Positions 56,158 to 64,000 of a stretch of 64,000 nucleotides of DNA are shown in pieces. The notes under the pieces are model-generated. The model was not told the DNA's origin. It saw nothing but the letters and a program-made list of their open reading frames with translations, and ran no database searches. The translations under genes and the position numbers were made by a program. The DNA comes from Nilaparvata lugens (Eukaryota > Arthropoda > Insecta > Hemiptera > Delphacidae): assembly GCF_014356525.2 (NCBI RefSeq), contig NC_052507.1:4018509-4082508 (forward strand), given 5' to 3'. Position 1 is the stretch's first letter, and each line of letters opens with the position of its first letter.

Positions 56158-56575
56158 ATTATCATTATTGAACGAAAATCCAAATTAAATGCTGTAGACT
56201 TCTGTTATTGCGAATATTGACAACAGTGTAAACAGCTAGATGGAAATTCGAGAAGTGCTATTATTCAAAAATTATAGTTAAAAATGAGCGCTGCTATCCA
56301 GAGATTGTCAGTTTGGGGTAAGGAAAAGCATTCCTGCCCGGCAATTAGGAGGTAAGTACTTACTGGGATCGATTCCCGGGCTGACAAATAATTTTTGAAT
56401 AGTAGTGCTCATCGAATTTCCATCTAGCTGTTTACCCTGTTGTCAATATTTTATTCGCAGTAGCAGAAGTCTTCGGGGTGAAATACAGCATTCAATTTGA
56501 ATTTTCGTTCAATAATAATAATTAATTCATTGGCATTTGAATAATTGCAATATCTCAGTAATTTCCATCTGTAGA
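56158..56575 (+). mobile_element. Foldback/SINE family E, copy 2 (one tRNA-like unit)
   Basis: Left arm about 56175-56275 is the inverted body (AACAGCTAGATGGAAATTC), the right side has the tRNA-like unit 56306-56386, body (CATCTAGCTGTTTACCCTGT) and tail TTCAATAATAATAATT. The left tRNA-like unit of the copy at 2878 is absent. The acceptor stem TGTCAG/CTGACA is fully paired here, the anticodon stem is partly broken. Confidence 0.65.
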
Positions 56576-56599
56576 CTTTGAATTGAGTTTTATCATTAC

Positions 56600-56985
56600 A
56601 TTGTTAGCATACGTTAGTCAATAATTTGTCTATCTACATATTTGTTTTATTATCTTTTACATGTTTTCTTGATTCTTATTTTGTACTGAAAGTAAATTTT
56701 GTTATCATGGCGAGTCTGTTGCTTGAGCTGCCATTTTGTGACGTTTTTGTTATACCGTTAAGTGGGAGGAGACTGTCTAGCTGGGCCAATGGCAGGCGTT
56801 CATACCCTTGACCAATAGCAGAACTCGCCTAATAGTATAAATTTATTCTGCTGCTCTTGTATTTAGTTTTAGTTTATCAGAGATTGACAATGGTGTAACA
56901 ACCAAAACCGGTCTCTCCAACTATCAATAGAATCTGTGGTTTTTGACAATTTCTAAGTTTTTTTATTTAATTTTTGATGATGTAT
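56600..56985 (-). repeat. Half-copy of family H (one arm and loop)
   Basis: CATATTTGTTTTATTATCTT, GGGAGGAGACTGTCTAGCTG, CCAATGGCAGGCGTTCATAC, TAGTATAAATTTATTCTGCT and AGATTGACAATGGTGTAACA match one arm of 19506-20127. The second arm and the poly(A) end are missing. The TATA-like and AATAGAATC elements in this order look LTR-like. Confidence 0.65.
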
Positions 56986-57102
56986 TGTTGTATGAATCAA
57001 TAAAGTGTATGTAGCCTACATCTATATAATATATAAGCTTGACTGCTAAAGAATAAAAAAGAAGAATTACATATTAGAGTAGCATCAGTATATTGATCTT
57101 AC

Positions 57103-57172
57103 CTCCTTGAGGAAAAAATTGTGAGAATATGTGCTTGAAAGACTCTTCATCCACCATTCCTGTAGGACACTC
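57103..57172 (-). CDS. KChIP-like calcium sensor, exon with degenerate EF-hand 1
   Basis: 70 nt; acceptor TTTATTTTGTTCCAG, donor GTAAGATC. It encodes ECPTGMVDEESFKHIFSQFF then PQG and the first base of the next codon. 'E-C-P-x-G' is the signature of the disabled first EF-hand in neuronal calcium sensors, and 'F-K-x-I-x-x-x-F-F-P-x-G' is typical of KChIPs. It joins in frame to 23383-23453 over a 33.6-kb intron. Human-type KChIPs have a further N-terminal segment before this exon ending in 'YRGFK'; no such exon was found between here and 64000, so the 5' part of the gene is outside the window. Confidence 0.9.
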
Positions 57173-57934
57173 CTGGAACAAAATAAAAATTTTCTTTAAA
57201 ATTAGTCATTCAAGAAATAGATACAATTTAATGTTAGGCTGACCACTAACGGTATAACCAATAATAATACATTATACACAGTCATATAAGTGCATCGATC
57301 TTACCTACCCGAGAAAAAATTGTGAGAACATGTACCGTTAGTCATGAACATGCATGTTTATCATGCTCACACACATGATAATGCATGTTTTGTCATGAGC
57401 GAGAGGCTTCCACTATAAAATAAGCAATCAATAACAATTATTGAATCGCTAGAAAATTACAGATTATAATGATAGAGGAATAATTCAACATCAAATAGAG
57501 TAGCGAAAAAAATAAGCAACAAGAAATCGGAGATACAAAAACTTAAACTCAAAAACTTGAGGCCTTTCACTGTGATGAGACAACAATGTATAACGACATA
57601 TATATCATGCATGCCCTAACGTTAGTGGCCAGCCTCATAGGCCATATTAGAGCCCTGTTATACTACAATATTATATGATTAACAAAGGCAGATTTATCTA
57701 TTACTAATGGATAATCCGTGCTCGCGAGGGTCTAATGGAAAACTTGACCTACTGAAATCTTGGAGACTTCAAGTAGGCCTATAACCATCTTCGGTGGATT
57801 GAAAATCTATGAGCGAAATTCAAGTTAATCAGTTGAGTTGTTCAGACGTGATGATGCGTCATTCGTGAATTTCTTATCCCGTACGTGTATAAGACAATAA
57901 AAATTCTTTCCTCCATTTTATTACAGGTAAGCTA
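57173..57934. other. No gene recognised (upstream intron of KChIP-like gene)
   Basis: A block GATCTTACC...GAGAAAAAATTGTGAGAA at 57297-57328 repeats the donor side of the exon at 57103 (GATCTTACCTCC, GGAAAAAATTGTGAGAATAT), a small partial duplication of exon edge. Short inverted CATGCATGTTTATCATG/CATGATAATGCATG text occurs at 57345-57395. Confidence 0.45.
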
Positions 57935-58275
57935 TGATCATCCTCCATTTTGCCTACAGTATCCTATTATATTAAGCAAGTAATTTTTATATCTGGTTAT
58001 CTGGATATTTATATGGTTATTTATGTTCAACGGATCTCAAAAACGGCTCAAAAGATCCTCACGAAATTAGGAACAAAGTAGGTTTATGATATGAAAATCC
58101 GATTGCACTTGGTCTCAGCCCTGGGATATCTCGCTGGATGACATTAAAAGGATAAATACGTCCTTGGAAAAACAGCTGAAATTTTGTCGTCTGTGATACC
58201 GTAATGGAAGAGAGTGAACGAGTGCATGTGTGTGGGATCATCCAGCTGATCTCACGAGAAGAAAAATTCAGGGAG
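57935..58275 (+). repeat. Repeat family P, copy 3
   Basis: AACGGATCTCAAAAACGGCT, AAGTAGGTTTATGATATGAA, TTTTGTCGTCTGTGATACCG and GATCATCCAGCTGATCTCAC. Inverted relative to 15630-15960. Confidence 0.7.
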
Positions 58276-58283
58276 AAAATAGT

Positions 58284-59757
58284 ATATTTCGCACCTAGGG
58301 CCGAAAATGAGATATTTCCGGCTCGAAATCGGTTTTTAAGTCCGAGGCCGTAGGCCGAGGACTAGAAAAGATTGAGAGCCGGAAATACATTTTTGCCCAT
58401 GGTGCGAACGCTATTTTCGCCACACCAAAAAAAACTTCCCAATATATAAGAAATTAAAAATAAATAAAATTCAAACAGCCTATTTTGATAGTTTGAATCT
58501 TGGTTATGACAACTTTCACTGTCAATTAATTTCAATATTACTAATTAATGATTTACAATAGTGACAATATTTTTATACTATTAATATTTCGAATAATTGT
58601 TTGAATTTTTATAGCTCGCGCTTTGCGCCTGGTGCAATATCTCATGGATAGATGGATGAATAGAATTTTCATTACTATTGTGAAATAATGTGATTAAAAA
58701 ATTAATATAATTGCATATTTCACAGTTTTGTCTCAAAATATATCTAAAAAATTGATTGAAATTTAAATTACGGTAACTAATATAAAAAATAGCTAATAAA
58801 AGTCGAAATTCATCGACAAAAAAAAATGTCACTGACCGAGAGGTTCGAACCTAGATCATGTTTGTAATTCACTGAGCTTGAGCTTTTGAGTACACGCCTT
58901 TAGACTCTCGGCCATTGCTCCTTTTGATCGAACTGGCCTGTAAGTCAGGTAACGTATGTAGGCTACTATAATATAGTGTAGCCTATAGCGGCAAACTTTA
59001 AGCCGGTTTGCCGGCATTTTCACAACAAAATATTGCTCTGAAAATAGTTAAATCATAGAGAAAACATTCGAAGATTCAATCTTGAGTGGGCCTAATGTTT
59101 TCTCTATATGGTTTGATATTGAAGAAAAATTATCTAAAAGTTTTAATAATGAATTACGGAAAAATTACTAGGAATTTTTTAGTCAAGGCTGAGTTTCACC
59201 AGTAGGCTTACCTTAAACTTTAGATCTCTGCTGTATTTTCCTATTATTATTGTTGATTGTATTGCATTAAGAAGTGGAATTCGATAATAAAAAAGAAACA
59301 ATTATTACTCTACCTCACTTTTAAATATCGATACAATTATTGTACTTTGATTTCAAATTCGATTCTTCACTTTTAAAGACTTGCGATACGTACCTTTCTG
59401 ACAATGGACAATGTAGCCAACATTATATTGTTGAGGCTATGGATATATCATCGTATTCTATTGTTTGATATCAAAAACACAATAATAAATATTAAATTAT
59501 GAAACAGTAATTTATAAAATATATTATTATAGACATAATACCGCGATTCACGATACATAATTATATAGATTATTACAGTCATTATGAGATTATCTCTCCA
59601 TGATTTTTGTGAGATCGGACACGATCAGCTGTTATTCAAGGTCATTTTACAGCCCTAGGGCTGTAAAGTTTTACCGGCCTGGTCGGAAAACAATCACTTT
59701 CGGCCTCCATATGACGCACGTAAACCAGCTCATTACATCCAAGTGTGGCGAAAACTT
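58284..59757 (+). mobile_element. Family D element, inverted partner of 43341-44823
   Basis: Starts TATATTTCGCACCTAGGGCC and ends ATCCAAGTGTGGCGAAAAC. The two ~1.48-kb copies face each other across about 13.5 kb that include the 70-nt KChIP exon. A tRNA-like segment sits at 58827-58921. Confidence 0.85.
58827..58921 (-). other. tRNA-like (Leu/Ser type) segment within family D, second copy
   Basis: The minus strand reads GCAATGGCCGAGAGTCTAAA, GGTTCGAACCTCTCGG, CAGTGACATTTTTTTTT. It preserves the A and B boxes and poly-T with small differences from 44184-44276. Confidence 0.45.
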
Positions 59758-60161
59758 ATTTTCCTACAGTTACGTTGAAAAGTGGCCATTGCTGCACTGA
59801 TTACAGAACGCAAAGAATCACTTTTCCGCTCTAGTGCGGGAAAAATTTTTCTGCACTCCAGATTTGCAACATGGCAACACAAAATATTTAGTAGGTTATA
59901 TGGAGCAACAGTGCAGCAAAATCAAAATGAAGTTGGTAACAGTGACTGGGCTGCTATAGTGAGCAGAGGTGCAACCAAGCACAACGCGCTAATTATTAGT
60001 ATTAGATATTATAACCAAGGACAACATTTTTATTCAATTTGACAATAAATTAAGGTTTTTATCAATAATAAAATTACACAGAAAAACATTTGATGCATTT
60101 CAGGCAATTTTACCCATAATTACCCACTTTTCATATTCGATGGTAACTGTAGGAAAAACTT
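59753..60161. mobile_element. ~0.4-kb element with TTTTCCTACAGTTAC inverted ends
   Basis: TTTTCCTACAGTTAC near 59759-59773 and GTAACTGTAGGAAAAA near 60142-60157 are inverse. It abuts the end of family D. No coding potential worth naming. Confidence 0.55.
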
Positions 60162-61049
60162 AATGTGAAATACGTGCGCAAAGTTCCTCTGCTGCACTCA
60201 AGAAACCATTCCGCCCTCGCCTACGGCTCGGGCGTAAACGTTTCTTTCGGTGCAGCAAACTGTCACTTTGCGCACTAGTTGCACAAATAACTATTTCGTT
60301 TATTTCTCTTTTTTTAGAAAACATGTTCACTCCAGAAAGTCCATAATAGTAACTACATGCTGTTAGTGTAGAATAGAACATAGTATATTAACAAATGTTG
60401 TAGCAAACATAGTATATCATTCTAAATGGAATTAATAGTATATTTATCTATTTGTAATTGATGATGTGTTTGTTTTTTGAAGTGTGGATAAATTGCTATT
60501 TCGATGAGTGATAGTAGCTCAACCTAGATTTTGATTTGGACTGTAGTATAGATTTGAAAAGGGACAGTTTTAGGCATAAGCCTCTTGTGCCTCCTCATAT
60601 AACTGTAAGAATAATTGTACGACTCAGAAAATAAATGAATAAATATAAACTATAAATTCAATCTTTCTTTATAAATTATCTATGCTTCTACACTCCCTCT
60701 GTCCCCCGATATTTACATTTATTACGCCAATTATTCATAGTTTATTACATTCGTGGTGATTGCACTCAATATTATAGACTGCATCAATGTGATCAACATT
60801 TGAAAATTATTTTATCAAATAACTCATTATTATGATCAACCTCATCTTCCATCCTGCACAATACACTTTGGAATGAATTTATCAAATAACTCTTTCTCAT
60901 GATCAACCTCATCTCCCTATCTGCACTGTACATATTGAAAAATAAATTAACTCAATAAATTATTACAGCCTACTTACAAGAAAACAATTTCAGAGCTGTA
61001 GTGAAACAGAGACTATCTACAGCGACGGTATTTACTCCAAACTGTCACG
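60162..61049. other. No gene recognised
   Basis: Contains a quasi-palindromic CCCTCGCCTACGGCTCGGGC patch with GTGCGCAAAG / CTTTGCGCAC ends (60173-60280), likely a small repeat, then AT-rich sequence with a short duplicate ATCAAATAACTC at 60813 and 60879. Confidence 0.45.
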
Positions 61050-61720
61050 ATTGTTTGGATGGGATACGTTGGTGATATTAATAAGAATTACTGCCAATTT
61101 GAGATGAATCTTACTAAGGGGCTCCTTAGTTCCAACTGTCAGTATTCTTTATTGGTAGCATCCATGCTGCCCTATGTAATCAATGATGACAATTTGAATA
61201 GAATCAGACTGTAGCCAGTTTGAACTCAATGTGTTCCCATTATAATTGCTGACAATTTAAAGTGAATCCAACTATAGAAGTTTAGACTGTTAGCAGTGTT
61301 CCTTAGTAAAAACATTGATTCTATCCTTATTTAACTAAGGCTGAAAATTTGGAAAGAATCAGACTGTAGCCATCTTGAACTCAATGTGTTTCCATTACAA
61401 TTGCTGACAATTTGAGGTGAATCTAACTATAGAAGTTTAGACTGTTAGCAGTGTTCCTTAGTAAAAACATTGATTCTATCCTTATTTAACCAAAGCTGAA
61501 AATTTGGAAGGAATCAGACTGTAGCCATCTTGAACTCAATGTGTTTCCATTACAATTGCTGACAATTTAAGGTGAATCTAACTAGAGGGCTCTAAAGTTT
61601 AGACTGTTGGCAGTATTCCTTAGTAGAAACATCAATGCTGTCTCCATTTAACCAATGATGACGATTTGGGAAGAATCAGACTGTAGCCATCTTGAACTCA
61701 ATGGGTTTCCATTACAACGA
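61050..61720. repeat. ~157-bp tandem repeat, about four units
   Basis: AGACTGTAGCCA recurs at about 61207, 61360, 61517 and 61677; each unit also has CTTGAACTCAATG, CATTACAATTGCTGACAATT and TTTAGACTGTTAGCAG. Diverged related text occurs near 36290-36420. Confidence 0.85.
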
Positions 61721-62431
61721 GTAAACAGGAAAACGGAGCGAATTGGATGGCATATTGCAGCGTGGAATGTGCGCCTCCATTCTGCTGGGAGACACCATAG
61801 AGAAATACTATATAGATATCCGTTTATCTCTGGAGAGACACAGACGCTCGTTTCAAGAACGTGTACTATCGCAATCACAGTGTAGTTCTATGTTGTGTTT
61901 TTTAGCTCTATGTTGTGAGGGAGAATCTGTTAAAAGGTTCGTTTGTAAAGCTGGCACGAAACGGTTTTATTTTTCGCAAAAATTGGTTTGGCATCTTTGG
62001 AAAATTCGTTGTAATGTATTCTATACTAGTAGGTCATTTGTGCCCCGCGAGGGTCTATTTGAAAACTTGATCTATCTTGAGGAATCTGAAATAGGCCTAT
62101 AACCATCCTCGATAAATTGAGAATCTATATGAGAAATTTCAAGTTAATCAGTCCAGTAGTTGAGAAGCGTCATTCGTGAATTCCCTAACAAGAATATGCA
62201 TAAGCAAATTCTTTCCTCCATTATAATACTAGTTGGTAACCTGTGCTTCACGAGGGTCTATTTGAAAACTTGACCTATCTTGAGGGATCTAAAATAGGCC
62301 AATAACCATCCTTGTTAAATTGAGAATCTATATGAGAAATTTAAAGTTGATCAGTCCAGTAGTTCAGACGTGATGATGCGTCATTTGTGAATTCCCTATT
62401 ATGTAAGTACATAAGCCAATTCTCTCCTTCA
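61721..62431. other. No gene recognised; small repeated phrases
   Basis: GAGGGTCTATTTGAAAACTTGA and 'AATAGGCC(T/A)ATAACCATCC' phrases occur at 62045 and 62252 (also 57727 and 63008), a recurring hemipteran-type non-coding repeat. Overlapping frames on both strands at 61648-62102 show no domain. Confidence 0.45.
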
Positions 62432-62960
62432 TTGACCGAGCAAAGTGAGGTCTAAGATTCAAGTCGACGGTTTGGCATTCCTCTTAATGTTTAAATGTTT
62501 GAATGTTAAAATGTTTGAATCTTTGAATGTTTATATGTCGCGCATTTACGGCGAAACAAGGTTATAGATTTTCATGAAATTTGACAGGTATGTTCCTTTT
62601 TTAATTGCGCGTCGAAGTATAATATACTTCGAAGTATTGAATTGGAGTTTTGGAAATTGGCGTTTGAAGGATGCTCCTTTTTCCTTTTGCAAAATCCTTG
62701 AAATGCAAAAATTCCAAAAACATTGTATATTATGCATTGTATATTATGCATATTGCATTTCAAGGATTTTGCAAAAGGAAAAAGGTGCCTCCTTCAAACG
62801 CCAATGCTAGAGTAAAGATCAGACTATAGAATTATCATCATAAATCAACTGACAAGTGATTACACAGATGTGTAGAGAAGCCAGTCTATTGCTGTATTTC
62901 CATAAGGTCTATAGTTTCAATCAAGTACTTGTAGATGAAAATACAGCTTGAGCTCTACTG
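62432..62960 (+). repeat. Repeat family F, copy 3
   Basis: TTGACCGAGCAAAGTGAGGT, AGATTCAAGTCGACGGTTTG. It shows the uninterrupted junction GTCTAAGATTCAAG that is split by a MITE at 12993. Near 62640-62800 there is an imperfect palindrome with CCTTTTTCCTTTTGCAAAAT and its inverse. Confidence 0.75.
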
Positions 62961-63291
62961 TTCACAGAACTACTAGTTATAATACTAGCAGGTAACCCGT
63001 GCTCTGCAAGGGTCTAGAGACTTGACAAACTGAAAACTTGACCTATTGAAACCTCAAAGAATTTGAAATGGGGCTATAACCATCCTCGGTAGCTAGTGCT
63101 ATGCAAAGGTCTAAAAACCTGACAAACTGAAAACTAGAGGAATCGAAAATTGGCGTATATCCATCATCAGTGAATTGAGAATCTATATGAGAAATTTCAA
63201 GTTAATCAGTCCAGCAGTTCAGACGTGATGATGCGTCATTTGTGAATTTTCTATCACGTGTGTGCATAAGCCACCTTCCTTTATTACGTTA

Positions 63292-63518
63292 CTAGCCGTC
63301 AGGCTCGCTTCGCTCGCCATATCCGTCTAGTTAGGGGGCTCCGCCCCCTGGACCCCCGACTGGATCGTCCAAGAATGAGATCAGCAGGCTCGCTTCGCTC
63401 GCCTGCATTTTTCATTTGGGCATTTTTGTCATAATTATGTTAGGACAATCCAGTCGGGGGTCCAGACTAAACGGCTGGCTAAACGGATATGGCGAGCGAA
63501 GCGAGCCTGACTGCTAAT
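63292..63518. mobile_element. Two Helitron-like 3' ends, outward facing
   Basis: Left: the minus strand ends GAGCCTGACGGCTAG before TAACG, with hairpin AGGGGGC-TCC-GCCCCCT upstream. Right: the plus strand ends GAGCCTGACTGCTAA before TAATA. Both fit the CTRR|T rule and share CGAGCGAAGCGAGCC with the element at 20567-21228. Confidence 0.5.
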
Positions 63519-63567
63519 AATATAATATTCCCAGGATTGAAGTAGCAGTGAACAATTAATTTTTTCG

Positions 63568-63900
63568 CGATAAATGCATTTAAATCTTCAACTTGGTGCC
63601 AACCTAACAAAGTCAACTCAACTTAATGCCAATCTGACAAAATTATTAATTTAGTTGCCACTTTACAACTGTTTCGAAGAGGTATCTAGAGGTATCTAGA
63701 TTATAGTTCTATAGTAACATATAGAACTCCCGTGTTTCGGATGGACACGTTAAGCCGTCGGTCCCGGCCGCCTAAAAAGCAGTCGTTAGGTCATGTCAGA
63801 GGCCCTGAAATTGATCAGTTGCGACCTGAAAACTCTGACACCAGACCTGAGCCAGCCAGGTCACTCGATATTATTATTATTATAGTAACATATGATATGG
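63568..63900 (+). repeat. Repeat family N, copy with SINE insertion
   Basis: CTTAATGCCAATCTGACAAA, GTTTCGAAGAGGTATC match 15310-15460. Confidence 0.65.
63723..63880 (+). mobile_element. SINE-like or LINE 3' insertion with (TTA)n tail, 13-bp target duplication
   Basis: TATAGTAACATAT occurs at 63710-63722 and 63881-63893. The 158-bp insert starts AGAACTCCCGTGTTTCGGAT, includes ACGTTAAGCCGTCGGTCCCG and GTTAGGTCATGTCAGAGGCC, and ends (ATT)n. This sequence type recurs at insect LINE 3' ends; whether this copy is a SINE or a truncated LINE cannot be told. The 72-codon frame through it is incidental. Confidence 0.75.
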
Positions 63901-64000
63901 AAATTTCAATTATAATTAAGAGATTGGGAGAAGAAGAATATACATGTTAAAAGACGAACTTTAAACCCTTGAAAACAACCCTCAGAGTTAAAATATTGCC

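Noticed and set aside
62572..62810. Small frames with repeated 'QKEKGASFKRQ' text on both strands
   Set aside because: The area is an imperfect palindrome inside repeat family F, so both strands give similar peptides; not a gene.
57173..64000. Upstream KChIP exon ending in a YRGFK-like motif
   Set aside because: Searched by eye on the minus strand for a donor preceded by such a motif; none was convincing, so the 5' exons are assumed to be outside the window.

Overview
The window looks like a piece of an insect nuclear genome. The base composition is AT-rich, introns are very long, there are no compact gene clusters, and almost everything is transposable-element debris or simple repeats. The repeat style, with short MITEs, LINE 3' tails ending in microsatellites and Helitron-like ends, together with an arthropod-type neuronal calcium sensor gene, suggests a hemipteran, possibly a delphacid planthopper. 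The species is an inference; no rRNA or mitochondrial marker is present.

One genuine host gene could be supported. It lies on the minus strand and encodes a Kv-channel-interacting-protein (KChIP)-like neuronal calcium sensor. Four exons are visible, in transcription order 57172-57103, 23453-23383, 8447-8235 and 2845-2735. All have consensus GT/AG borders, the phases join perfectly, and together they give 154 residues and a stop. The N-terminal exon(s) must lie beyond base 64000. Introns are about 33.6 kb, 14.9 kb and 5.4 kb, so most of the window is intronic sequence of this gene, and repeats on the minus strand are in its sense RNA.

Layout: 1-2700 is downstream of the gene, with duplicated repeats. 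2735-8447 holds the last two coding exons, a palindromic element carrying tRNA-like cloverleaves, a MITE with a 0.75-kb CTT/GAA expansion and an internally deleted LINE. 8475-9266 is a 22-bp minisatellite directly upstream of an exon. 9.3-23.3 kb is an intron with MITEs, a G-rich satellite, palindromic poly(A) retroposons and a Helitron-like insertion. 23.4-57.1 kb is the giant intron, with a 2.4-kb-spaced segmental duplication rich in polypyrimidine, seven further copies of a GT/CA-bearing repeat, and a frameshifted LINE reverse transcriptase (47336-49374). 57.2-64 kb is the next upstream intron or 5' region, with a 1.5-kb inverted copy of the element at 43.3-44.8 kb, a 157-bp tandem repeat and a SINE-like insertion with perfect target duplications.

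The most unusual structures are a family of poly(A)-tailed palindromic retroposons in three lengths (622, 234 and 80 bp), each with its own 12-13 bp target duplication; an array of about 36 decoy splice acceptors in front of a KChIP exon; and near-identical inverted 1.5-kb elements flanking the 70-nt KChIP exon.
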